A stretch of 64,000 nucleotides of DNA from Watersipora subatra (lineage: Eukaryota > Bryozoa > Gymnolaemata > Cheilostomatida > Watersiporidae), in the NCBI RefSeq assembly GCF_963576615.1, contig NC_088710.1, positions 2,150,001-2,214,000 of the forward strand, in the 5' to 3' direction. Position 1 is the first letter of the stretch; every line of letters starts with the position of its first letter. This document shows positions 36,742 through 50,300 of the stretch, piece by piece. The translations under genes were made by a program, and so were the position numbers. Below the pieces are notes generated by a model. The model was not told the DNA's origin and did not search any database. It saw only the letters and a program-made list of their open reading frames with translations.

Positions 36742-37625
36742 TTAAAGATTGACTTACAACATAATTCACATTACAGTTATTTGGTATCAAAAGATTAACC
36801 ATGTCTTACTCTGTTGTGTTGTAGGTGCCAAATATGTGGAAATGTGATTACAAGCTCTTAAAAGCTCAAAAACGAAAAGCTGCCATATATTGGAATCTGT
36901 TTATTTCTCTGACGAAGTCATTACAGTTTGGTTATTGTCTTGTCACGTGATGTTCTCACGTGAATTGAAAGGGCAATAAAAAAGCTCAATATAAAACTTA
37001 TCGTAGCACTAGTTTATGACAAACATTTCGAGTTTTACCGAAGACCCGTATCAAATATAGATGCTCGCTACTTTACAGTTTTGTTTCGGTTTGATCTAAT
37101 CGTCAAGTCGTAATCTGGTCATGTGACCCAATACTTCGCAAATATTTTTTGCAGCACTTTTCGATTATTACAGGTGACCAACAGGCTCGTCTTGATTATC
37201 AGACAATGATATGTACTCCTTTGAGATAAGGTTAAAAAATTAAACAAATTTTTACGGTAAGTTATAAGATATCAGTGCTAAAAATGACAGCATTAAAATG
37301 ACGATAAAATAGACGCGTAAGAACAGTAGACTTGGTTTTATTGAATGCATGAAGTATATTTGTGAAAATATTTCGACGAATAAGGTTGCATAAAAGTGTA
37401 AACAGAAACCATCTAACGCAGCTACCTCACATTTGAGCCGTTTTGGAAAGAGAATCCAAACTACGGCGGTCTATAATTGTGGCTGCGATTTTCTGTTAGT
37501 TTTTGAGCTTTTAAGAGCTTTTAATCACATTCCCACATATTTTGCACCTACAACAGAGTAAGACATGGTGAATCTTTTGATATCAAATAACTGTAATGTG
37601 AATTTTGTTGCAAGTCAACCTTTAA
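36742..37625. mobile_element. TTAA-flanked non-autonomous DNA transposon, copy 1
   Basis: The element at 36746-37621 (876 bp) is flanked on both sides by TTAA. Its ends AGATTGACTTACAAC and GTTGCAAGTCAACCT open inverted repeats of about 125-140 bp. The internal part aligns, in reverse orientation, with copy 2 at 54198-55077. No transposase frame is present. The TTAA duplication fits piggyBac-type transposition, but the end sequence is not the classical CCC start. Confidence 0.85.
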
Positions 37626-38190
37626 ATATAAATTTATTTCAAATTTGCCTTCTTTAGTCTGCTATTTGTACAAAAACTTATTCAAGTGGTAGGTCACATC
37701 CTTCATCACCACCGCTTCTGGAGTGAGCATATCTAGCAATCGATTGACAAATTGAGCTCTTTATATTTCTTGGTTTGCTAAAACAAAGAACTCTATCATG
37801 TTAAAGAGTTGCAAACACGAACCAGATAATTTAAATTTGAAGTTTTGTAATATAAACATAGACATTGTTTGTGGCAATCCCTTATGATGAAATAAATGAA
37901 AATTATTTTTAGTTACGTTTTTACAAGAATGTGAGTTTGTCGCATGTTTCCTTCATAGTGATTAGTGTTCATATTGACTTGATTGAACATTTTTTTTGTG
38001 TGAAAAGAGGAGTCTAACTCTGTTGTAACAAGAAACCCTTCTACAAAACTGATGTATTTGCCTATTCCATAACTTTGCAGGATGTGATTACTTTTCTGTC
38101 AAGTAGCCTATATACAATGTATTTCTTCGAAGGTACTCATGATTTTCATATTTTATTCTTGACAATAGTTAAGAAATTTCCAACTTGCAG
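37626..38190. other. non-coding stretch before the first recognised USP10 exon
   Basis: A stretch at 38080-38131 has acceptor- and donor-like borders, but neither frame nor phase joins the next exon, so I do not call it. Confidence 0.35.
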
Positions 38191-38355
38191 AAGACACCAT
38201 TGGCTTGTGTGTATCACACAAGGAGTAAGAGGATGCTGCAACCCAACAGCGAGCGCCTGCTGCAGTTTATCGGTGAAAGTGAAGTTGGTGTGCCAGTTGG
38301 TGAAGACATTCTATCTCGTTTACTTGATAAAAGTAACCCCAGCCGGCGTGTTGAG
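38191..38355 (+). CDS. USP10: USP10 exon, N-terminal region
   Basis: Acceptor CAACTTGCAG, 55 codons in phase 0, donor GTAATA. It contains LLQFIGESEVGVPVGEDILS. There is no direct match to vertebrate USP10, as expected for its fast-evolving N-terminus; it is assigned because its phase and spacing join the following exons. ATG 38233 (MLQPNSERLL) is a possible start. Confidence 0.65.
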
Positions 38356-41300
38356 GTAATAGTCGATCTCCTTGAAGTCATCTTTTTATATTTTTGACCT
38401 AGCAAATTTGAATGTCGAGCCAAAATGCCAAGTCATTGATCTTGCAACACATTTGTGACCTTGTGACCTTTTTATGTAATCAGATGATGTTCAATTTTAT
38501 GCTAATTAATTTGGTCAAATGTTATGACAACTTATATGTGCCTGTGTCAAATATTTGGTTCACCAAATATTTGTCTCCATAGAAATTTATTTGGTAGCGA
38601 AAGAGTCTAATAACATTGCGTTATAAGAACAGTAAAATACATGTAAATTGCCTAATTCATTCCAAGATCTTTCCAAACTCAACCCTTTGGTCATTCAAAA
38701 AGGAAAAATTTGACTTAACTTTTTTTTAATATGTAGGCTGTACCGTAACTGCAGTATTATTGGTTTGTATTGACAACTTTCCTCCTTTTTGCTGATCAAA
38801 TTTACTGGTTTTATTGCAATAATTTTACAAAAAGTTGATAGTGAGCGCACATCTTCGACGTTCATTTACAAATATTTACTCATTTTTTCCTAATCAGCAA
38901 AGCCTATTCTGCAAAGCAAAACTGATAATAAATATTTTAAACATCTACAACAAAGCAAAAAAACAATATTTTTACTATAATTTGACATTTACTATAATTT
39001 ACATTACTATAATTACCAATTTGACACTACGTTATATGGAATTTTTTATGTAGTACCAAGCAAAAACTGTAGACATGAAATTGTTACGTTATCTGGATTT
39101 TGTGTTCTAGGAAGTATACATTATAGGAGTGTCTACTGTATAGGAGTGTCTACTGTATAGGAGTGTCTACTGTATAGGAGTGTCTACTGTATAGGAGTGT
39201 CTACTGTATAGGAGTGTCTACTGTATAGGATTGTCTACTGTGTAGGAGTGTCCACTGTATAGGATTGTCTACTGTATAGGAGTGTCCACTGTATAGGAGT
39301 GTCTACTGTATAGGAGTGTCTACTGTATAGGAGTGTCTACTGTATAAGAGTGTCTACTGTATAGGAGTGTCTACTGTATAGGAGTGTCTACTGTATAGGA
39401 GTGTCTACTGTATAGGAGTGTCTACTGTATAGGAGTGTCTACTGTATAGGAGTGTCAACTGTATAGGAGTGTCTACTGTATAGGAGTGTCTACTGTATAG
39501 GAGTGTCTACTGTATAGGAGTGTCCACTGTATAGGAGTGTCTACTGTATAGGAGTGTCTACTGTATAGGAGTGTCTACTGTATAGTGGTTGTTTAAAGTT
39601 GTTGTAAAATAATTTGAAGAGTGATTAAAAGTTCAACTATGTCAACTATCGTTGCAGTTTTTATCATGGAACTCCAAGACTTTCACTTGTGACCAACCTC
39701 AGGTGGAGGATACTTCTGTTGGTAAGCCTCTAATATCTTTTCCACTTTACTCGCTCACTTGTTTTATGACGTTCTCCAATTGCATTTACGGTAAAAGCAT
39801 GTTTCTGAGCTCATTAAAGATGTGGTTGCGTCAAATTTGAGTTGATTTTAAAAGGTAGTTGTTTTTTTTTGTCTATCAGCCGATATGTTGTTTGTTGTGT
39901 TAAAATTGAACAAAATTGATCGCGGTAAAAACGCTCAGGCCAATAAAACATGGCCAGACTTGCCCAAAATGATGTAACGCGTGATACAACCTGTCTCTAT
40001 CTCTCTATCAGCTATTGTGATAAAAGTCTAGTCCTACGCGGCTCTATAGGCATATATTTTATTTTGTATTTGCTCATGTTGGTTAGAATAAAATTTTAAA
40101 TCCAGCTACAGATACATTATTATGAATGTTTCAAAGGCCTCAAATAAGGGAAATTGAAAACTTGTCATATTAACTTCCTCTAAATGTTGTATAAACATTT
40201 GAGTACTGACTACCGATTCTACCGGTCTACGGTAATTAGGTCGTCGAGTTAGCTTATTTTATCACCGCCTTTGTTTCAGCTAAGTTCTCAGTTGCTACAC
40301 ACACACACACACCGGAAACTAGCTACCAAATAAAATACGCACACCGCCATCTTTGGAAATAATATGTTCGAATATATGGCGAAACCAACTGCATCCCAAA
40401 AAGTCATGTATAGTCTACGTTATCTAGTCATTATAAGTCAATTTGTAGAAATTTTTACTGGTCCATTTGATTAGTTAATTCAAGTACAAAACAAATGGTT
40501 TTATGAGTTGACCGAAATATTGAACGCAAAACAATGTCAAGTTCGTTGAAATCAATTAACCCACCGATTCTGGTAAATGATTAAAAAAACCATTATTGCA
40601 CCTGGTTGACGGTTTGTGGACTCGTCTGTTTTCACCTATTAGGGTGGAGCGTAAAACTTTTTGAACTTAATATTTGGTCCGTTGGAATTGTGTCGAGCTA
40701 TTCAAAAGCATCTTTCAATACAGCTTTAATTACACTTCATAAATCCATCTATCATAGAAGATTTTAGCACAGATGATAACAGGGCTATAATGTATTCAAT
40801 ATGTTCTGCAAATCACGTTTTGCATTGTCGCTGCTGATGCCTATCAGCTCTAACCATAACCTGTCTGATGATTAATGTAAAATATGTCGATGCATGTAGC
40901 TACTAGAATCTGCTAGTAGAATCGACTACTACTAGATTCTACTACTAGTCGATGCGCGTAACTAACTAGTAATAGAGTATCTCCCTAATAACAAGAATCT
41001 TCGACATCACAGACAACCCGTTTTACGAGCGATAACATTTAACATGACCTATATAAAAATTTCGTCCTGATGATTGGCTACAAAAGAGATCTTATATTTA
41101 TCTCTCGTGGACTCTTTTCACATGTATCACTCGTTACCTCACGAATGAAGCACCCGCCGCTGGAATCTGAGCTTTTTAAAAGATGGCCTCATTCAAACGT
41201 ATATGGGTCTATCCATAATCACCATTGTTACAATTATAGCAGAAATTTATTTATAAAATATCGTTATTGCATTTAAAATGATTTTCTATCAGATATTCTT

Positions 41301-44300
41301 ATAGAGCTCAACAAGCTCTTTTGAATGATGTATAATATGTCACACTAAAGTTAATTTTTACTGAGAAATCTTTTAGTTAGTGTGTCACTCGCATTACATC
41401 AGAGAAATATGCATTTTGAAGAGCTAGTTGCTTATCCTTAAAACTCTCTGATTTGGTGGGAAGCACAATTATAAAAACTTATTTGTCTTATTTTAAAGAA
41501 GCTTGCTGACATATGCACTAAAATTTATCCAGATATTAGATGGTAGTTGTGAACTACATGCTTGTAAACATGTCACCGCTGTTACATTTGATTGTCACCA
41601 TAGTTACGCTTCTTATATCCTGTAAACTTAGAAGTATTTAAGTTCACTGTAATGAGATCAATAATGGTATTAAAGCTAGTGATTACAATATATATAGACA
41701 AGCCTTAACTTGAAATGTTTTTTATTGGTTTCAAAGCATAAAACGTAATAATACATGACAAACATGGTTAAGCTTAAATAACGTAAGATGAAAAATTAAT
41801 ATTGATCATGTAATTGTGAGAATGTACTAACAAAATGTTTTAGATCATTCTGCATGCTCTAAATCTTCTGTAAAACAGTACTGATCTCTTTTAGAGAGAG
41901 TAGGACAAGACAGTGACTTGGCTATGTGATGAAATTCTACCCATGATATATCTTTTGTATTAACAACAAAAGTGTTTTTTTAGCCCCACTCTTTTAAAAA
42001 AAACCTGCACTTCAGCTTCGAGGGCAGCTACACTTTTTACCACTCCTACATAATTAATACCTAGAAGTTTTTTCCAGGCAGCTATGTTAGCACAAAATCA
42101 CTTTCTTTCAATGTGCTTGCTAATTGTTTGATGGGTTCCGAATTGCACTCTTTTTCTGGATCACTAATTGCATGGTCATCAGGATCAAAAGTAAAAAGTT
42201 GAAACTTTTCAATGGAATACTTTTACTTTTCTATTTCTTGGTTTTATTTTATCTTTTTTCATCTCTAATGCCATCTTCCGACAATAATAGTCCAACTGTC
42301 ATTGCTTGTTTATGGACAGTCTGGCGACCTTTGCTTGGGCTGTTTAGAAGTGCTCGATCAATCTTTTTACGGCTTTATCTTCAGATTGTGGGCTGCAAAA
42401 TCTGGAAGTGGAATCGCTACAAAAAATGTATTTAAGCTTTAATAGTTCTTTTTTTACAAAATACTTGAAACATTAACTTGAAACAACCATAATGTATGTA
42501 GATGTAGTAAAGCATCAAGTTTTTTGAAGAAAAAACAATGAATGTACATACCTGGTAATTTTACTTTCAAAAGTTTTTCCCGATCTCAGTATTGCTAAAC
42601 TCTAATTCTTGCTTTTTCTCGAGTTTCTTCCAATTGATCTTCTGTAAGTTGAGCTCTTCTTTTTGTTCGACTCTTTTGATTCTGACTAGCTTGGACAGTC
42701 AAATATTGAGTCTATTGTTTTGAACATTGACTTATTTTGTTACGATATTTACGCATCTGCTCTGCAGATGTTGTCTTACCCATGTTGAAAACAGAAATGA
42801 CCAGCAGACTTTCCACCTAACAATATTCTGTTTCAAGCACTTGTTACAAGTTATTCACATGAGTAGATTTGATTAAATTTTGAAACATTTTCAAGTTAAG
42901 TTCCCACAATGACGTAAATTTACAATATAATGAGTAACTCATACATGAGAACATCAACAACACCACAAATTACTATTAAATGTGAAATTCACTCAAATTA
43001 ATCCTATAATTATATGAGTTGATGGGTGTAACAATGGTGACAGTGTAACAGCGGTGACGCAAATTTCGGAAATATGTGCAACTTTGAGCAAAACTGAAAT
43101 TAGTTAAAGGTACAGCGTATAAAGTTAGCGTTGAAAACAAATTACTACTAATTTTGAACTAATAATACAAGTGTAGTAGAAACTTATAGATGTTTCCTGT
43201 CACCATTGTTACTCAAAACAGGCCAACTGATAAAAGAGTCCCACACCAATAGATCAGTGCACACAATATTAATTTATGCATTAACGGTCAGCAAAGCCAT
43301 TGTGAAATCCATTACAATTAGATATTTGTGTTCAGAGTAATATGTATACCATGTACAAGCATCCCTATCTTGCCATTATGGCTATAAAGTATTTTGTGCA
43401 TATACACTAACTTTAGCAAACTATTAAAACATCATCGAGGAGCACTACCCCCCACAATTATTTTCTATTTTGAGGTTTGGTATGTATACTTCATATGTGA
43501 AGCATTATTTTAATGAAATTACTGTTTTGAAATTTGGCCAAAAACTCCATTTATTTATGGATAGACCCATATATCTCTGGACAGAGTTAGTCTACAAAGA
43601 CAAAAATGACATCAAATTGTAGCTGACGTTTTAGCCTTTTATTGGTCTTAATTTCATTAAATCGACCTTTTTGACGCAACCACATCTTTAAGTAGGAGAG
43701 AGAGATTTATGGACATAAATCCTGACATAACACTGACCGAGGTTACTCTCAAATATCTCTTTTACCTGCCCTATGGACTAGCATTAACATGTTAACATCT
43801 TCAAATAATAGTCCATTTGGTTGGCTAATAAGTTTGTCTTGTTTTTACTGAGCACTTCTCAGACAGATTTGTACCATAACCCATGAGTTGTAGCTAGTGT
43901 GTGGGGGTCTCAGAAACCCTCTTGTTTGATTTAGATTAGTTATACCTTTGTATCATTCTGTTGTTGTCGTCAAATTCACCATATTTTGTTTCTGTAGCAA
44001 CTGAGGACACTGGATTGAGTAATGAGGCTGCAAGGCAGATTAGGGCCACTGAGAATGGTTTACCTAAATTACCAGAGACATCACCCCTAAATGAACCACC
44101 CAACGTATGTTTTATTGTCCGCAAGGATATAGAAACTAGTGGTGGGCACGGGTAATAAAACTCGTTGGATTCGCGGATTTATCTTCTCTCGAGTATCGGG
44201 TTGTAGAGATTTTTCGCATTTCAGTCTTGTGGGTTCGGGTTTTGACTTGGGAGTTTGGGTTTTGTGACACGGATTCGTCGAGTAGACTGGACAAAAACTC

Positions 44301-47300
44301 GGTCTAATGCGCCCTGCTCTCTAAACACTGTTTAATAACCCACCTGTTAAACCTTTGAATTCTGGCCTCTTGTGTCATTGCGTGTCAGTAACCCTGGGCA
44401 ATCTAATCTGTCCAACGATCCGAAGTTTTTAAACTTTTATTATATATATCTTAACTCATAATACAATGATATTTGGTAAAACACTAGCAAAAAAAGTCGG
44501 GTAACCCACAGCAAATGTCATCAATCAGAAAAAAACAGTACTTTATCATTATTCGGGCTAAAACTATAAAAGTTTGTACGATTTAAAAAAACTTGTAAAA
44601 ACATTTACAATAACATCATATCCATTGAGCACATGTTCATCATTATTTTATGACTCAAAATATAGTGGAACAATCATTCATGATCTACCAACAAACGAGT
44701 TATGTCAATTTTTTCGCAATATCGTTCAAATAACATTTGTTATTAAAACGGAGGAAGAAGGTAAAGATATTTGAAAACTGTTACAAATTGGAGTTAAATT
44801 TCTGGTCTAATATATTGTGCAAAATTAATTTGATTGATTTACGCTGTTACTTAGAAACGTCTTTTGTAAACGAAGCCATGTGAATGCCGGAATTCCAGCT
44901 GATAGAGATTCTGACCCACCCTATGCTTTGCCTGAAAATTGACAGTTGGGGTTAAAACTTCAAAAGGTTAAGTCTGCGAGCATGAATATCGGTCGTTAAA
45001 AAATAGTAAAAACAATAAATAAATTGAATAGAATTATAATTGCATTGTAAATTTTAAAATATGTCTGATGTTTGGAAATTTTAGATGTAAAACTCGTATC
45101 AACAAACCCGATACCCGAAAAACCCGTTGGCCAAGAAGTACTTGTGCCAAGCACTGCCATCTACACGATATTCGAATAACTCGAACAGAAGGGTATGAGT
45201 CTAAACTCGTTGGCCAAGAAGTACTCGTGCCCAGCACTAATAGAAACTCTTGTTTGTAAGACTTGAGATGGTCTCTCTGTGTTAACCATGGATACAGGTT
45301 TAATCTTGCATTCTCGGATTGGTTATATTTTCTCTGTTAGCTTTTTCCTTCTCATTTGCTATTTTGTAAAGCAAACTGTAATTTTCTAACCCAGTTACTT
45401 GTTACGCCTCCACTCACACATGAGGGCGTAACAATAACACGTTAATATTGTTAACATCTTAACATGTGATCTCACTTACACCTTCCATCATTCACACATA
45501 CTTGATGATTTTTTTGACACACTAGATTAGTCGACCAATTAGAGTGAGTTTTGATTATCAGCCAATCGGAGACATTCCCAGTAATAATCAGTACCAAATT
45601 TGGTATGCTCGTGTCAATGTCTAATGTTAGAGGAGTTTTACCAACAAAAAGTTGCCGTTATTGGAATTAGCCCCTCTTTCACAGCTTTCAAAGGGCAATG
45701 TTGAACATCTATGAATCCCTTTTTAACTGGTCAAGCATTATAAAAGTTTCAGGAAATATTTACGAAAAAGAGCTCAAAATGGAATAAATTCACAGAAATA
45801 ACTATCATAATAAAGCGCTTTTGCTGCTCTATTGCTTCAACATCATGTTGCTGGGCAACATTCAAATACAGCGCATGACCTTTTATTTGAACAATATTCC
45901 TGCTCTTCTAACCAGTAGGAGTGAAGGAAACAAGAATGCTAGTAAAGCGTATCATTTGTGTTATCAGCTGAGGTGAACACTTCTATTACTAATTTGTTGG
46001 CACAGACTTGAGTTAAAATCTAGGAACAGAATAATGGTTGGAATGCACACAGCTTAGCTTAGCACACGATGTGACAATCATGGATGAAACAAGGTCAAGG
46101 TCATTGAAAGGCATTGTAACTAATTGGACAAACAATGAGGCTACCATATTCTTCCTAACTGAACCACTTGAAGTATGTTTCATTATCCTCAAGGATTCTG
46201 GTCTATACAAACTCTTGTTTAGGGCTTGATAGTCTCTCTATGATGACTAAATGACTAATCATAGAAAAAAAAGAAGTCAAGGTCATTGAAAGGCATTGCA
46301 ACTAATTGTGAAAGCAAGGAGACTACCATATTCATATGATCAACTATTCAGGTCAAACCTCAAAAGCTTAGGTTATGAGTAGCAGCTCTGTATCACTGTC
46401 TTTACAATCAATTGAGCCGTGTCATGTGAAAGGGTTCATGTTAATCTATGAATGCTTGGAGAATGATAGATGTTTAGGTATGACTACTGACCTGTTGTTC
46501 GTGTAATACACTAGTATGATTTTTTTTAGCTCAACCCAAATGCTAAGGTGTTTGTACCACGAAAAAGTTACACTCCTCAGCCTGCAGTACCCGGCCCTCG
46601 ACCAGGCATACTTGTAGAAAATGGTTTTAGACCATCTTCAGTAAGTCTGCTGCTTAGCATATTTCTGATTTTGTCTATTTTAGTCAGTATTTGTTGTGTT
46701 GTGACATGAGTATATGTGATTACTTTTCACTTCACTTTATGATATTCTAAAAATGTTTCTCTCAATGTTGTAGACTGGTTTTATGCCACCGTTAGCTCCA
46801 GATAATTCGGTGAGACCATTTACTCCTAACATGCCTAATGGTCCTCTCATGTACCACCCACACACCAGTCAGCAACAGAGATATCAGCAACCTGCAGCTG
46901 TGTCTGTGGCCCAGCACATCCCTTTCTCTTCAGCTATTGCTAAAACACCCCACCCTGGAGGTCCCCCACGGATGTACAACCAGAGTTGCAATGTGCCACC
47001 CACCATCTACCCTGTACATTTTCCTTTGACCCAACCACAGCAGGATACACATGTTACTGAGTGTTTACCCCTAACCCATACAGTTGTTTCCTCTCAGCCT
47101 ACTGTCACACATGAGCCATCTGCACCTATCAAGACGCTACTAGTGAGTTGTCATCTTTCCGCCTTCTGGCTACACTGTTTTCCTCGGTTGCATGATTATG
47201 TATAGTAAACCCAAAAAGGTTCAAACTGATCTTTAATTCTGGTCAGTTTTATATATTAGTAGACCTCTAGTTTTTATCATGTTTGTATGGCCAGTCTTGT

Positions 47301-50300
47301 CTCTCTATCTACTTATTGAATAGTAAATGTGAAAATTAAAAAAGAATACAAATAAGTATAAAAATAAAACTTTAGTGTTAACTAGGGTTGCACGATAGCT
47401 CGATAGTCGATTTCGATAGTCGATAGTTGTCTTTCTCGATATGAATATGTGGCCTATTTTTAGCCTATCGAAACATCTGAAACAAATACAGTCATACTTC
47501 AACTTACGAGCTTAATACGTTCCGAGACTGAGCTCGTATGTCAATTTACTCGCATGTTGGTGCAATTTATTTATATATAGAACAATTAAATATATATTGA
47601 TTGGTTTCCATACTCTAAAAAAAGCAAATAAAACACTCAAAACAAGATATTGTAACAGAACGAACATGTTGGTTATTGCCCTTACGTACTGCATGCTTTC
47701 AAAAAGCAACAATTAAAAAATAATGCAAGGAAATGTGATTAATTAAAATGTAAAATTAAATACATACAAAAGCAGTTAACACTCGCATTTGCCAGGGAGG
47801 GAGATATAAGTTATCCTTCGTTACAACTTTGACTTTGATGAATTTGGATTTTATCAAAGTGTTAAAAGACAAACTTAGAAGCAAACCTAAAAGCAAACTT
47901 TCATTTTCAACTAAACGTAATTAAAATTTCTTCGGCGTTCATAGTTTGAAGTTTCTCGCTGGTTAGCGAGAAATTTTTCCTTTTTTCGCTTTCACGACTA
48001 GCCGGCCGTTTTAAGATAAACCTATCTAAGGACGTTTGCCTTTGTCGCCCTAGCAACATGTTGCGATTAGGACGAACATGGGTGTCGTCGCAAATGGTTA
48101 ATGCATGACCACTAGCCAGCTTGTCCGAATGTCTATTAAACAGTTCTGATAGATAGCGCCGGCCTTTTCACATAGCATCGTTTCAGTTACGCTGTCACCG
48201 GCCAATTGTTTGTCCAATGCCATCAGCGGTCGTGAAGATCGCTGCACCGTTTAGAAACTATGGTTAGTCCTTTTTCGAACTAAATGCCCTGAATATAATC
48301 CTTCTGTTTGATAATTATGAATGTATTTATGTCATATTGCCCAGCTAGCTCAATCACGCATACACATTTCACATATTTTTCAATATTTTTCCGTTTAATA
48401 TCAATTGTTATCATTTGCTTTTTTTTGTATTATCTTTCATTTTACTGGCAAGCTTTTGGTCTACGCACAGTACGTTTAATTCACATAATTCTGCACAGAA
48501 AATCGTGCACAAAAAACACGGTACAACAGTATAACCTGAGCATTTGAAAAATACAGAGTGATGCTGTTCTCATAAAACACCTCCGGCATACTTAGCAACT
48601 GACTCAAGTGCTCGTATCTCAAAAATGGCTCGTATGTTAGTGCTAAAACTTGCTTGAAAGCTGGCTCGTATCTCAAGTTTCTCGTACGTTGGAGCACTCG
48701 TAAGTTGAAGTATTTACTGTATATCTTTATCGAGTAATAAAAAATAATATAACTTGATAGTTATCGCCCTCGGATAGCTCAAGCACATGGTTAACTCGAA
48801 CGGATTTGTTTGGTCCGTTCCCACGCAATGATAAATTGCTTTAGATAACTCGACCTCAACTTGGTTAACTCGAACAGTTTTTTGCCCAACGGCTACTATG
48901 ACGGTTGTTATCGCTTTAGAATATCACTTTTTTTCAAGCCATAGAGACAAACCTCAACTCTTAGTAGTTCTTGGATGTCGTTATTACCATCATCGGCAGA
49001 ATATTTTCGTTAATGATTTTTCTAAAAGTTTGCAAAAATCAAATTTTGCCAATCATTCGATTAGCGATGGCCCTCCAAAAGCTAAGAAAAGTGAGCTAAC
49101 CTTCGAATAAACTTAAAGAAAAATTGGCAAACTTGATCTTGGTTAAAACAAAGATATACAGCCCCCTGTATATCATTCCTGGGGGCTGTATATCATTGGT
49201 TAAAACGCTCAAACAAAGATGTCTTTTCTTCTGAGCATTTCAACAGCCATCAAGTTTGGCTAATTTTAATCTGAAAACGTCCTGGCAATCACATCACTTC
49301 AAACAACAAACCAATCTCAAGTGATAGAAAAGTCTCTATACTTTCTGATGAAATTTTTTTTAACTTAGCACTCGAAGCCTTTTAATTTGCAACAAGCCAT
49401 CTATGTGTTTGATTTATATATAGTTTGTATATGTACATTTATCTACTAATAAATAAATGGACTTGTGACAGTGCTCTGATAACTCGAACACCTTTTCCTA
49501 TTCCTTCCCAGAATCCTCGATCTTTTCAGGCACGATAATTCGATAGTTCTATCAGCTGCCAAGTCATTCGACAACTATCGGTGAACTCTGTCTGTTCATT
49601 GATAATTCGATACTATCGCTATCGGTGGGACAACTCCAACGATAGTCGATAACGCCTTTTCAAACAACAAATGCCATCCCTAATTTTAACTTCATCTAGT
49701 CCAAGTTGGAGTTATTCTAACCTGTACTTCACTTTCATTTGGTGTCTTAAAAGTAAAGGAACCATAAAAACTGCTCTTTTTATTTTACTACGCTATAAAT
49801 TTAGTTTTTACACAGAGTTAGATGGTGTTATAATATGGTGTTATATTATGGTGTTATATTATGGTGTTATATTATGGTGTTATATTATGGTGTTATATTA
49901 TGGTGTTATATTGTGGTGTTATATTATGGTGTTATATTGTGGTGTTATATTATGGTGTTATATTGTGGTGTTATATTGTGGTGTTATATTATGGTGTTAT
50001 ATTATGGTGTTATATTGTGGTGTTATATTGTGGTGTTATATTATGGTGTTATATTATGGTGTTATATTATGGTGTTATATTGTGGTGATATATTGTGGTG
50101 TTATATTATGGTGTTATATTATGGTGTTATATTGTGGTGTTATATTATGGTGTTATATTATGGTGTTTTATTGTGGTGTTATATTGTGGTGTTATATTAT
50201 GGTGTTATATTGTGGTGTTATATTGTGGTGTTATATTGTGGTGTTACATTGTGGTGTTATATTATGGTGTTATATTACGGTGTTATGTTATGGTGTTATA

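Noticed and set aside
38082..38131. Possible USP10 exon before 38191
   Set aside because: Splice borders look good, but the frame in phase with the next exon has an in-frame stop.
42124..42435. 103-codon hydrophobic frame inside the 3.9-kb transposon
   Set aside because: Low-complexity hydrophobic composition and no relation to a transposase.
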